Made by a program: the position numbers and the translations under genes | Notes under the pieces: model-generated | Seen by the model: only the letters and a program-made list of their open reading frames with translations | What the model was told of the DNA's origin: nothing | Databases searched by the model: none | Part shown: in pieces, positions 51,745 through 60,227 of the stretch | Layout: each line of letters starts with the position of its first letter | How positions within the stretch are numbered: position 1 is the first letter of the stretch | Assembly (NCBI GenBank): GCA_900539375.1 | Contig: UQBY01000019.1 | Location: 1-64,000 of the forward strand | Source: an uncultured Clostridium sp. | GTDB lineage: Bacteria > Bacillota > Clostridia > Clostridiales > Clostridiaceae | Length of the DNA: 64,000 nt | Direction of reading: 5' to 3'

Positions 51745-51779
51745 ATTTTCTGAAAACTTATGTTTTCAGAAAATTTTTT
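51745..51779 (+). terminator. Terminator with CodY-like arms before ptb-buk
   Basis: A perfect 13-bp stem (51745-51757 with 51762-51774, loop TTAT) followed by six T bases ends the flavoprotein gene. Each arm is itself palindromic: 51744-51758 matches the CodY consensus AATTTTCWGAAAATT at 14 of 15 positions and 51761-51775 at 13 of 15. Confidence 0.8.
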
Positions 51780-51805
51780 GTTACAATATAACCATTAGGT
51801 ATTAT
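51778..51805 (+). promoter_or_regulatory. Possible ptb-buk promoter
   Basis: TTGTTA (51778-51783), a 16-base spacer and TATTAT (51800-51805). Boxes are imperfect, but the location fits the Rex-like site just downstream. Confidence 0.4.
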
Positions 51806-51819
51806 AGTTATATTTAAGA

Positions 51820-51837
51820 TTGTCACAAATTTAACAT
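51820..51837 (+). promoter_or_regulatory. Rex-like operator before ptb
   Basis: TTGTCAC-AAAT-TTAACAT agrees with the clostridial Rex consensus TTGTTAA-N4-TTAACAA at 11 of 14 informative positions. It would lie shortly after the predicted transcription start, a position suited to NADH-responsive repression. Confidence 0.4.
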
Positions 51838-51879
51838 AGTGACTTTAAACCATATTAAAATTTTCAAGAGGTGCATAAA

Positions 51880-52788
51880 ATGAGTAGAAATTTTGATGAA
51901 TTATTATCAAAGGTTAAAGATTGTAGAAGAAAAAAGGTTGCAGTAGCAGTAGCTCAAGATGAACCAGTTTTAGAAGCAATTTTAGAAGCTAAAGAAAGAA
52001 AGATAGCAGATGCTATATTAGTTGGTGATGAAGGAAAAATAAAAGAAATCGCAGCTAAAATAGGAATGGATTTATCTCAATTTGAAATAATCCATGAACC
52101 AAATGTAAAGAAAGCAGCTTTATTAGCAGTTGAATTAGTACATGATAGAAAAGCTGATATGGTAATGAAGGGATTAGTAGATACAGCTACTTTCTTAAGA
52201 AGTGTATTAAATAAGGAAGTTGGATTAAGAACTGGAAAGACTATGTCTCACGTAGCAGTATTTGAAATTGAAGGATTTGATAGATTAATATTCTTAACAG
52301 ATGCAGCCTTCAATACATACCCAGACTTAAAGGCTAAAGTTCAAATCATAGAAAACTCAGTATATGTAGCTCATGCTTGTGGATTAGAATGTCCAAAGGT
52401 AGCAGCAATAGGTGCAGTTGAAGTTGTAAATCCAGATATGCCTGCTACAGTAGATGCAGCACTATTAGCTAAGATGAGTGATAGAGGACAAATAAAAGGT
52501 TGTGTAGTAGATGGACCTCTTGCATTAGATAATGCTTGGTCAGAAGAAGCTGCTCATCATAAGGGCGTTAAAGGAGAAGTTGCAGGAAAGGCAGATATAA
52601 TAATGTTACCAAACATAGAAACAGGAAATGTTATGTATAAAACTTTAACTTATGCATCAAATTCAAGAAATGGTGGATTATTAGTTGGAACATCTGCTCC
52701 AGTTATCTTAACTTCAAGAGCAGATAGCTTTGAAACAAAGGTAAATTCAATTGCTCTTGCAGCTGTAGTTGCAGAAGCAGGTAAATAA
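51880..52788 (+). CDS. ptb: Phosphate butyryltransferase
   Basis: Ptb converts butyryl-CoA and phosphate to butyryl phosphate in butyrate fermentation. The 302 residues belong to the PTA/PTB family (start MSRNFDELLSKVKDCRRKKVA, motifs GLVDTATFLRSVLNKEVGLR in part, and DGPLALDNAWS). ATG 51880 follows AGAGGTG; GTG 51871 overlaps it. buk follows after 23 bases, giving the complete butyrate-forming ATP-yielding pair. Confidence 0.95.
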   Translation: MSRNFDELLSKVKDCRRKKVAVAVAQDEPVLEAILEAKERKIADAILVGDEGKIKEIAAKIGMDLSQFEIIHEPNVKKAALLAVELVHDRKADMVMKGLVDTATFLRSVLNKEVGLRTGKTMSHVAVFEIEGFDRLIFLTDAAFNTYPDLKAKVQIIENSVYVAHACGLECPKVAAIGAVEVVNPDMPATVDAALLAKMSDRGQIKGCVVDGPLALDNAWSEEAAHHKGVKGEVAGKADIIMLPNIETGNVMYKTLTYASNSRNGGLLVGTSAPVILTSRADSFETKVNSIALAAVVAEAGK

Positions 52789-52811
52789 TAAATTTTTGGA
52801 GGGCTAGTTAA

Positions 52812-53879
52812 ATGGCATATAAATTATTAATTATAAACCCAGGTTCAACATCAACTAAAATTGGTGTGTTTGAAGATGAAAAAGAATTATTTGAAGAAAC
52901 TTTAAGACATACAAATGAAGAATTAAAGCAATATGATACAATATTTGACCAATTCCAATTTAGAAAAGATGTAATATTAAATGTTCTTAAAGAAAAGAAT
53001 TTTGATATAAAAACTTTAAGTGCTGTTGTTGGAAGAGGTGGAATGCTTAAGCCAATCGAAGGTGGTACTTATGCAGTTAATGATGCTATGTTAGAAGACT
53101 TAAAAGTAGGAGTTCAAGGACCACATGCATCAAACTTAGGAGGAATTTTAGCAAAATCAATTGCAGATGAAGTAGGAGTTCCTTCATATATAGTTGACCC
53201 AGTTGTTACTGATGAATTAGCAGATGTTGCTAGAATGTCAGGAACACCAGATATTCCAAGAGTAAGTAAGTTCCATGCTTTAAATCAAAAAGCTGTTGCT
53301 AAGAGATATGGAAAAGAATCTGGAAAAGGATATGAAAACTTAAATTTAGTAGTTGTTCACATGGGTGGAGGAGTTTCAGTTGGAGCTCATAACCATGGAA
53401 AGGTTGTAGATGTAAATAACGCTTTAGATGGAGATGGTCCATTTTCACCAGAAAGAGCAGGTTCAGTACCAGCTGGTGATTTAATAAAGTTATGCTTTAG
53501 TGGAAAATATAGTGAAGCAGAAGTTTATAGCAAGATAGTTGGAAAAGGTGGATTTGTTGCTTACCTAAACACTAATGATGTTAAGGGAACAATAGATAAG
53601 ATGGAAGAAGGAGACAAGGCTTGCACAGAAGTTTACAATGCTTTTGTTTACCAAATAGCTAAGGCTGTAGGAGAAATGTCAGCTGCATTATCAGGCAAGG
53701 TTGACCAAATAATCTTAACTGGAGGAGTTGCATATTCACCAGTACTTGTACCAGATTTAAAATCAAGAATTGATTGGATAGCACCAGTAACTGTATATCC
53801 AGGAGAAGATGAATTATTAGCTTTAGCACAAGGAGCTATAAGAGTTCTTAATGGAGAAGAAGAAGCTAAAGTTTATTAA
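52812..53879 (+). CDS. buk: Butyrate kinase
   Basis: Buk transfers phosphate from butyryl phosphate to ADP, making ATP and butyrate. The 355 residues have the ASKHA-fold motifs NPGSTSTKIGVFED (about 7-20), VVHMGGGVSVGAH and ILTGGVAYSP. GGAGGG stands before ATG 52812. Strong terminator behind. Confidence 0.96.
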   Translation: MAYKLLIINPGSTSTKIGVFEDEKELFEETLRHTNEELKQYDTIFDQFQFRKDVILNVLKEKNFDIKTLSAVVGRGGMLKPIEGGTYAVNDAMLEDLKVGVQGPHASNLGGILAKSIADEVGVPSYIVDPVVTDELADVARMSGTPDIPRVSKFHALNQKAVAKRYGKESGKGYENLNLVVVHMGGGVSVGAHNHGKVVDVNNALDGDGPFSPERAGSVPAGDLIKLCFSGKYSEAEVYSKIVGKGGFVAYLNTNDVKGTIDKMEEGDKACTEVYNAFVYQIAKAVGEMSAALSGKVDQIILTGGVAYSPVLVPDLKSRIDWIAPVTVYPGEDELLALAQGAIRVLNGEEEAKVY

Positions 53880-53901
53880 TCTAAAAAATAAATAAATTTT
53901 T

Positions 53902-53942
53902 AATGGCTGTTGTACTTTTTAGTACTTCAGCCTATTTTTTTC
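53902..53942 (+). terminator. Terminator after buk
   Basis: GGCTG/CAGCC and GTACT/AGTAC helices separated by a small T-T internal loop form a hairpin followed by seven T bases. Confidence 0.8.
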
Positions 53943-53974
53943 TTAAAGTATATTTTCTCTTTAACTTATTAAAG

Positions 53975-54003
53975 TTGTAGATTGCTAAAGTTTTATGTAT
54001 AAT
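53975..54003 (+). promoter_or_regulatory. Promoter for the TrpR-like gene
   Basis: TTGTAG (53975-53980), 17 bases and TATAAT (53998-54003), about 30 bases before the start codon. Confidence 0.6.
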
Positions 54004-54031
54004 AAAGATATATTCATTTAAGGAGTGTAAA

Positions 54032-54337
54032 TTGTTTATGGATAAAATAGATTCAAAAATACAAAGTAAAGATATGGACTTGTTTTGTAAGGCAATTCTT
54101 CAATTAAAAAATATGGAGGAATGTTATAAATTTTTTGAAGACATTGCAACAATTAATGAGGTTAAAGCATTAGCACAAAGAATGCATGTTGCAAAGTTAC
54201 TAAGTGAAAAGAAAACCTATGCAGAAATTTCAGAGATAACAAAAGCTAGTACTGCTACTATAAGCAGAGTAAATAGATGTCTTAACTATGGTAGTGATGG
54301 TTACAATATTGTATTAAATAGGTTAAAGGATAAATAG
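54032..54337 (+). CDS. TrpR/YerC-family DNA-binding protein
   Basis: A small helical protein of the TrpR-like YerC/YecD group, whose role is not well defined. The 101 residues include a helix-turn-helix (about 60-85: KTYAEISEITKASTATISRVNRC in part) with the family pattern ASTATISR. AAGGAG (54020-54025) best fits TTG 54032; ATG 54038 is 12 bases away and also possible. It sits between buk and glmM with its own promoter, so it could regulate either neighbour or itself. Confidence 0.85.
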   Translation: MFMDKIDSKIQSKDMDLFCKAILQLKNMEECYKFFEDIATINEVKALAQRMHVAKLLSEKKTYAEISEITKASTATISRVNRCLNYGSDGYNIVLNRLKDK

Positions 54338-54366
54338 TTGTCAAGAATAGATGTAAGGATTATACT
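54338..54366 (+). promoter_or_regulatory. glmM promoter
   Basis: TTGTCA (54338-54343, just after the preceding stop), 17 bases and TATACT (54361-54366). An 8-bp perfect inverted repeat, TATACTTA (54361-54368) with TAAGTATA (54375-54382), begins at the -10 box and covers the expected start site. Confidence 0.7.
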
Positions 54367-54407
54367 TATATTTGTAAGTATATTTTAATTAGGAGAGAGG
54401 AAAAATT

Positions 54408-55754
54408 ATGGGTAGAATGTTTGGAACAGATGGAGTTAGAGGTATAGCAAATAAGGAACTAACTTCCCAAATGGCATATAACCTTGGAAGAGCAGGTGCA
54501 TATGTATTAACTGAAGGAGCACATAAACCAAAAATATTAGTAGGAAAAGATACTAGAATTTCAGGTGATATGCTTGAAGCAGCTTTAGTAGCAGGAATAT
54601 TATCAGTTGGAGCAGAGGCAATTATTTTAGGAGTAATCCCAACTCCAGCAGTAGCACATTTAACAAGAAAATACGGAGCTGATGCAGGAGTAATGATTTC
54701 AGCATCTCATAATCCAGTAGAATACAATGGAATTAAATTTTTTGATAATAAAGGGTATAAACTTCCAGATGAACTAGAAGATGAAATTCAAAGAGTAATA
54801 GAAAGTGGATTTGAAGGAGTTCCAAGTCCAGTAGGAGCAGATATAGGAAGTTCTCAAGTTGAAGTTGGGGCATTAGATGACTATATAGATTTTGCAAAGG
54901 AAACTATTGCAGTTAATTTAAAAGGATTAAAAGTAGCATTAGACTGTGCAAATGGAGCAGTATATAAAGCTGCTGTAAGAGCTTTTAGAGAGCTTGGAGC
55001 AGAAGTTTATATAATAAATGATAATCCAGATGGAACAAATATTAATGAAAAATGTGGTTCAACACATCCAGAAGAATTAATGGATTATGTTGTAAGAAAG
55101 GGATGTCAAGTAGGATTTGCCTTTGATGGAGATGCAGATAGATGTTTAGCTGTAGATGAAAAAGGAAACTTAGTAAATGGAGACTTTATATTAGCTCTTT
55201 GTGGAAAACATTTAAAAGAAATTAATAGACTTAAAGATGATACTGTTGTTGTTACAGTAATGAGTAATTTAGGACTTGATATAGCCTTTAAAGAAATGGG
55301 AATAAACTGTTTAAAGACTAAGGTTGGAGATAGATATGTTCTTGAAGAAATGATAAAAGGAAATTATGTTCTTGGTGGAGAACAATCAGGACATATTATA
55401 TTCTCAAAATATAATTCAACAGGAGACGGATTAGTTACTGCTTTACAAATTGCATCAATTGTAAAGAAAAATACAAAGCCATTAAGTGAATTATGTTCAA
55501 TAATGAAGGAATTACCACAAGTTTTAGTTAATGCAGTAGTTCCAAATGAAAAGAAGAATATATATTTAGAAGATAAAGAAATTGTTGATGAAATACACAG
55601 AATAGAAAGTGTTTTAGATGGAAGAGGAAGAGTTCTTATAAGACCTTCTGGAACAGAACCATTAGTAAGAGTAATGCTTGAAGGTGAAAATCAAGAAGAA
55701 ATAGATAAGCTTGCACATAATCTTGCTAATATGATTTTAGAAAAAGTAAAATAG
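54408..55754 (+). CDS. glmM: Phosphoglucosamine mutase
   Basis: GlmM makes glucosamine-1-phosphate for peptidoglycan precursor UDP-GlcNAc. The 448 residues have the phosphoserine loop SASHNP (Ser100), the metal site DGDADRC (about 240-246), the sugar-binding GGEQSGHI and the C-terminal RPSGTEPLVRVM. AGGAGAG precedes ATG. GlmM also binds and inhibits CdaA in Firmicutes, which links it to dacA-cdaR upstream. Confidence 0.97.
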   Translation: MGRMFGTDGVRGIANKELTSQMAYNLGRAGAYVLTEGAHKPKILVGKDTRISGDMLEAALVAGILSVGAEAIILGVIPTPAVAHLTRKYGADAGVMISASHNPVEYNGIKFFDNKGYKLPDELEDEIQRVIESGFEGVPSPVGADIGSSQVEVGALDDYIDFAKETIAVNLKGLKVALDCANGAVYKAAVRAFRELGAEVYIINDNPDGTNINEKCGSTHPEELMDYVVRKGCQVGFAFDGDADRCLAVDEKGNLVNGDFILALCGKHLKEINRLKDDTVVVTVMSNLGLDIAFKEMGINCLKTKVGDRYVLEEMIKGNYVLGGEQSGHIIFSKYNSTGDGLVTALQIASIVKKNTKPLSELCSIMKELPQVLVNAVVPNEKKNIYLEDKEIVDEIHRIESVLDGRGRVLIRPSGTEPLVRVMLEGENQEEIDKLAHNLANMILEKVK

Positions 55755-55767
55755 TTTATATTTAGAA

Positions 55768-55822
55768 TAATCTTAGATTTCTTATTTTATGAGCAATAAC
55801 ATAAGAAACCTAAGATTTTTTT
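55768..55822 (+). terminator. Terminator after glmM
   Basis: Two 17-base arms (AATCTTAG... with ...CTAAGATT) with one mismatch enclose an A/T-rich loop and are followed by seven T bases. Confidence 0.85.
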
Positions 55823-55850
55823 AGTTGTAGAGAACTTACTAAACTAATTT

Positions 55851-56120
55851 TTATTTAAGATTTATATAAATAGAAAGTGCAATAATTATTTGTAAAATTA
55901 AAATAGCTGGAATTCCATATTTAAATTTATTATGTTTAGTTTTGTGTCTAAAAGTATTCATTCCAAGAAGAGAACCAATACTTCCACCTAAAACAGCAGA
56001 CATAATAAGAGTACTTTCTTTTATTCTCCATTTATTTTTTTTAGCTTTTTGTTTGTCTATATACATTAAACAAAATGCAATAATATTAATAATAAGTAAA
56101 TAAAAAACAAAATATTTCAT
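55851..56120 (-). CDS. DUF1294 family small membrane protein
   Basis: Function unknown. The 89-residue product has a membrane helix at each end (about 3-20 and 68-86) and a central KAKKNKWRIKESTLIMSAVLGG-type basic loop plus GMNTFRHKTKHNKF, which define this family. ATG at 56120 is eight bases after GGAGG on the minus strand; the frame continues upstream without a site. It is divergent from the ilv genes and single. Confidence 0.8.
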   Translation of the reverse strand: MKYFVFYLLIINIIAFCLMYIDKQKAKKNKWRIKESTLIMSAVLGGSIGSLLGMNTFRHKTKHNKFKYGIPAILILQIIIALSIYINLK

Positions 56121-56202
56121 ATCAAAATCCTCCAAACAAATTTATTATATCATAAAAATAAATGGGAAAAGTTTAACAACTTCGTAAAATTATCAAATAA
56201 TA

Positions 56203-56231
56203 TTGACAAATAAATTTATTGAGAGTAAAAT
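56203..56231 (+). promoter_or_regulatory. Promoter upstream of ilvH
   Basis: Consensus TTGACA (56203-56208), 17 bases and TAAAAT (56226-56231). The predicted start is about 56238, over 140 bases before ilvH. Confidence 0.75.
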
Positions 56232-56259
56232 CTTAACAAACGCATAAAAATAAAATAAC

Positions 56260-56303
56260 ATCCCACTTCTTGTGATGTATATCAATAAGGGTGGGATTTT
56301 TTA
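56260..56303 (+). terminator. Terminator/attenuator in the ilvH leader
   Basis: ATCCCAC (56260-56266) and GTGGGAT (56291-56297) pair, with an inner CTTGTGAT/ATCAATAAG helix around a GTAT loop, followed by six T bases. It starts only about 22 bases after the predicted transcription start, with no leader peptide or T-box elements between. Confidence 0.7.
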
Positions 56304-56381
56304 TTCTATAATTAATTATATTAAGTATTGTAATATTTATAGTTAATAATAAAGATTTAATGTAATGGGAGGAAATATTTT

Positions 56382-56906
56382 ATGAAAGAAAGATATGTAT
56401 TATCAGTTTTAGCCAAAAACTCATCTGGGGTTTTAAGCAGAGTTGCAGGTATGTTTTCAAGAAGAGGTTTTAATATTGATAGTTTAACAGCAGGAAGAAC
56501 TGAAACTGATGGAATATCAAGAATGACTATCACTTTAGTTGGGGATAATGATGACTTAGAACAAGTAAAAAAACAACTTAACAAACTTGAAGATGTTATA
56601 AAAGTAATGGTTCTTAAACCAAGCGAATCTGTTTATAGAGAATTAGTGCTTATAAAAGTAAAGGCACCAGAAGATAAGAGAGCAGCAATAAGTGGTATAG
56701 CTCAAGTATTTAGAGGAAAAATAGTAGATATTTCTTCAGATACACTAACAATTGAGGTTACAGGTGATGAAAATAAAATTGCAGCAATAATAAATCTTTT
56801 AGATGAATATGGTGTTGAAGAATTAGTAAGAACAGGACTAACAGCACTTCAAAGAGGAAATCAAATAATAAGCAAGTATAATAAGTGCTTTGAGGAATTA
56901 AAATAA
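56382..56906 (+). CDS. ilvH: Acetolactate synthase small (regulatory) subunit
   Basis: IlvH binds valine and activates the catalytic subunit IlvB. The 174 residues have an N-terminal ACT domain (about 4-78: YVLSVLAKNSSGVLSRVAGMF in part, then FNIDSLTAG) and the C-terminal activating domain. GGAGG precedes ATG 56382. It is unusual in preceding cimA and ilvB, which follows 1.6 kb later. Confidence 0.95.
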   Translation: MKERYVLSVLAKNSSGVLSRVAGMFSRRGFNIDSLTAGRTETDGISRMTITLVGDNDDLEQVKKQLNKLEDVIKVMVLKPSESVYRELVLIKVKAPEDKRAAISGIAQVFRGKIVDISSDTLTIEVTGDENKIAAIINLLDEYGVEELVRTGLTALQRGNQIISKYNKCFEELK

Positions 56907-56934
56907 AGCCTAAACTTGCTAGGAGGTGTTTTTT

Positions 56935-58530
56935 TTGGAACAAAGAAGTATAAGTATTTTTGATTCCACTTTAAGAGATGGAGCTCAAGGGCAAGGAATA
57001 TCATTTTCTTTACAAGATAAAATAAAGATAGTTAAAGTGCTAGATGATATGGGAATAACATATATTGAAGCTGGAAATCCAGGTTCTAATCCTAAGGATA
57101 TGGAATTTTTTAAACAAATAAAAAATGTAGAACTTAAAAATTCCAAAATAGCAGCTTTTGGTTCTACTAGAAGACCTAAAATAAAAGTAGAAGAAGATAA
57201 AAACTTAAAAAATTTATTATCAGCAGATACAAAGGTAACTGTAATCTTTGGAAAGTCATGGGATTTTCAAGTGACAGACATATTAAAGACAACATTAGAA
57301 GAAAATTTACATATGATTAAGGATACAATAAAATATCTATATGATAAAGAAAAGGAAGTAATATTTGATGCAGAACATTTTTTTGATGGCTATAAAGAAA
57401 ATAGAGATTATGCTATTGAAACAATAAAAGTTGCAGAAGAAGCTGGAGCATCTACTATAGTCTTATGTGATACTAATGGAGGAACTCTTCCAAATGAAAT
57501 TAAAGACATTGTAAAAGATGCTTGTGAAAATGTAAAATGTAACATAGGAATACATTGCCATGATGATATAGGAATGGCAGTAGCTAATTCTGTTATTGCA
57601 GTACAAGCTGGGGCAAGTCATGTTCAAGGTACTTTTATAGGACTTGGAGAAAGATGTGGAAATGCAAATTTAAGTGCAATAATTCCAACATTAATGTTAA
57701 AGAGTGGATATAATGTTATTGAAGAAGAAAATCTTACTAAACTTACTATGGTGGCTAGATTTATTGCAGAAATATCAAATATAGTATTAAAAGATGCAAC
57801 TCCTTATGTAGGAGGTGCTGCTTTTGCTCATAAAGGAGGTATGCATATAGATGCAGTTTGTAAAAAACCAAAATCTTATGAGCATATAGTTCCTGAAAAG
57901 GTAGGAAACAAGAGAAGGTTTTTAATATCTGAAGTAAGCGGAAAAAGTACAATATACTCACAAGTGAAAAAAATATTTCCTAACATATCAAAAGACAGTG
58001 AAGAAATTCAAAAAATTACTGATAAATTAAAAGAACTTGAATATGAAGGATATCAATTTGAAGGAGCAGAGGGTACTGTAGAGCTTGTAATAAGAAAAAT
58101 TATAGGTAAATATAGACCATTCTTTGATTTAAAACATTTTAAAGTATTTGCAGAGCAATATTCTGAGGAAAGAGACCACACTTCATCAGTTATGATAAAT
58201 ATAACTGTTGATGGAAAAGAGCAAATTACAGCAGCAGAAGGGGATGGACCTGTAAATGCTTTAGATAAAGCTTTAAGAAAAGCTTTAGAAGTATTTTATC
58301 CTCAATTAAAAGATGTAAGACTTGTAGATTATAAAGTTAGAGTTTTAGATTCTGAAAGTGCCACAAAAGCAAAGGTTAGAGTATTAATAGAATCTACAGA
58401 TGGTGTTGAAAATTGGAGCACAGTTGGAGTATCTAGAGACGTTATTCAAGCAAGTTGGATAGCTTTAGTAGACTCAATAGAATATAAATTATTAAAAGAC
58501 ATAGAAAAGAAGGTAAGAACATATTTTTAG
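56935..58530 (+). CDS. cimA: (R)-citramalate synthase
   Basis: CimA condenses pyruvate and acetyl-CoA to citramalate, the first step of threonine-independent isoleucine synthesis. The 531 residues have the HMG-CoA lyase-like TIM barrel (FDSTLRDGAQGQGISFS, metal motif HCHDDIGMAVANS) and a C-terminal LeuA-dimer regulatory domain (about 385-530). Start is TTG 56935, eight bases after AGGAGG; GTG 56926 overlaps it. Long family members of this type (COG0119) are CimA rather than LeuA, but 2-isopropylmalate synthase activity cannot be fully ruled out. Confidence 0.88.
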   Translation: MEQRSISIFDSTLRDGAQGQGISFSLQDKIKIVKVLDDMGITYIEAGNPGSNPKDMEFFKQIKNVELKNSKIAAFGSTRRPKIKVEEDKNLKNLLSADTKVTVIFGKSWDFQVTDILKTTLEENLHMIKDTIKYLYDKEKEVIFDAEHFFDGYKENRDYAIETIKVAEEAGASTIVLCDTNGGTLPNEIKDIVKDACENVKCNIGIHCHDDIGMAVANSVIAVQAGASHVQGTFIGLGERCGNANLSAIIPTLMLKSGYNVIEEENLTKLTMVARFIAEISNIVLKDATPYVGGAAFAHKGGMHIDAVCKKPKSYEHIVPEKVGNKRRFLISEVSGKSTIYSQVKKIFPNISKDSEEIQKITDKLKELEYEGYQFEGAEGTVELVIRKIIGKYRPFFDLKHFKVFAEQYSEERDHTSSVMINITVDGKEQITAAEGDGPVNALDKALRKALEVFYPQLKDVRLVDYKVRVLDSESATKAKVRVLIESTDGVENWSTVGVSRDVIQASWIALVDSIEYKLLKDIEKKVRTYF

Positions 58531-58545
58531 GGAGATGATTATTAA

Positions 58546-60219
58546 ATGTTGTTAACAGGATCAGAAATATTAATCAAGACATTGCTTGATGAAGGGGTAG
58601 ATACAATATTTGGGTATCCAGGTGGAGCAGTATTAAATATTTATGATGAACTATATAAATATTCAGATAAAATTCATCATGTATTAACTTGTCATGAACA
58701 AGCAGCTGCTCATGCAGCAGATGGATATGCAAGAGCTACTGGAAAAGTTGGAGTATGTTTAGCTACATCAGGACCAGGGGCAACTAATTTAGTAACAGGA
58801 ATTGCAACAGCATATATGGATTCAATTCCTATGGTTGCTATTACAGGAAATGTTGCTGTACCTTTATTAGGAAAAGATAGTTTCCAAGAAGTTGATATTA
58901 CAGGAATAACTATGCCTATTACAAAGCATAATTATATAGTTAAAGATGTTAAGGATCTTCAAAAAGTTATTAGAGAAGCCTTTCATATAGCACAATCTGG
59001 AAGACCAGGCCCTGTTTTAATTGATATACCTAAAGATGTAACAGCAAATAAAGCAGAATATGAAAAGCTTGATCCAATTCCAATAGAAAAGAAAATAAGA
59101 TATATAAAAGATGAAGCTTTAAATAAAGTTTTAGATTTAATAAAAGATTCTAAACGTCCATTTATATATGCAGGTGGAGGAATAATAGCAGCAGATGCTT
59201 CAGAGGAGTTAGTAAAATTTGCAGAAAAAATAGGAGCACCTGTTTCTAATACTCTTATGGGAAAAGGAAACATAGATAGCAATCATCCTCTTTATACAGG
59301 AATGATTGGAATGCATGGAACAAAAGCATCAAATATTGCAGCAACTAAATGTGATTTATTTATTGCAATTGGTGCAAGATTTTCAGATAGAGTTTTAGGT
59401 AAAAAAGAACATATAAAAAATGCAAAAGTAATTCATATAGATGTTGACCCAGCTGAAATAAATAAAAATATTAAAGTAGATGCATTCTTAATAGGTGATG
59501 CAAAGCTTGTATTACAAAGATTAATAGAAGCTGTTGATGAAAAGAGAAATGAAGAATGGATTGAAGATATAAGGAAAATTAAAAAAGAAGGAGATGTTAT
59601 AAAAGATTCTCCAAATTTAACTCCAGAATTCTTATTCCAAAAGTTAAATCAATTAGATAATGGAAATTTAATAATAAGTACTGAAGTTGGACAACATCAA
59701 ATGTGGGCAGCTCAATATTTTAACTTTAAAAAACCAAGAACATTTATATCTTCAGGTGGACTTGGAACAATGGGATATGGACTTGGTGCTTGTATAGGAG
59801 CACAAGTAGGAAAGCCAGAATGTAAGGTTATAAATATAGCTGGTGATGGTAGCTTTGGAATGAACTGTAATGAAATAGCAACAGCTGTTTCAAATCACCT
59901 TCCAATAGTTATGATTATAATGAATAACAATGTATTGGGAATGGTTAGACAATGGCAACAACTTTTCTATGAAGGAAGATATTCTCAGACAACACTAAAT
60001 AGAAAAACTGATTTTGTTAAACTTGCAGAAGCCTTTGGAGCAAAAGGATTTAGAGTTACTGAAAAAGACCAATTAGAAGGAGTTCTTAAAGAAGCTTTAG
60101 AAAGCAAAGAACCAGTTTTAATAGACTATAGAATTAATTGTGACAAAAAGGTATTTCCTATGGTTGCACCTGGAGCACCAATTAGTGAAATAATTACAGA
60201 AGAAGATTTAGAAAAATAA
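58546..60219 (+). CDS. ilvB: Acetolactate synthase large (catalytic) subunit
   Basis: IlvB makes acetolactate or acetohydroxybutyrate for valine, leucine and isoleucine. The 557 residues have the catalytic Glu51 in CHEQAAAHAADGYAR, a central domain, and the TPP/Mg motif GDGSFGMNCNEIAT ending in MNNN. FAD-binding segments typical of anabolic enzymes are present. It follows cimA by 15 bases; ilvC and ilvD are not in the window. Confidence 0.96.
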   Translation: MLLTGSEILIKTLLDEGVDTIFGYPGGAVLNIYDELYKYSDKIHHVLTCHEQAAAHAADGYARATGKVGVCLATSGPGATNLVTGIATAYMDSIPMVAITGNVAVPLLGKDSFQEVDITGITMPITKHNYIVKDVKDLQKVIREAFHIAQSGRPGPVLIDIPKDVTANKAEYEKLDPIPIEKKIRYIKDEALNKVLDLIKDSKRPFIYAGGGIIAADASEELVKFAEKIGAPVSNTLMGKGNIDSNHPLYTGMIGMHGTKASNIAATKCDLFIAIGARFSDRVLGKKEHIKNAKVIHIDVDPAEINKNIKVDAFLIGDAKLVLQRLIEAVDEKRNEEWIEDIRKIKKEGDVIKDSPNLTPEFLFQKLNQLDNGNLIISTEVGQHQMWAAQYFNFKKPRTFISSGGLGTMGYGLGACIGAQVGKPECKVINIAGDGSFGMNCNEIATAVSNHLPIVMIIMNNNVLGMVRQWQQLFYEGRYSQTTLNRKTDFVKLAEAFGAKGFRVTEKDQLEGVLKEALESKEPVLIDYRINCDKKVFPMVAPGAPISEIITEEDLEK

Positions 60220-60227
60220 TAATTGTG

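Noticed and set aside
56232..56381. T-box riboswitch or leader-peptide attenuation for the ilv genes
   Set aside because: No T-box bulge sequence, no specifier-loop architecture and no short ORF with Ile/Leu/Val codons were found.
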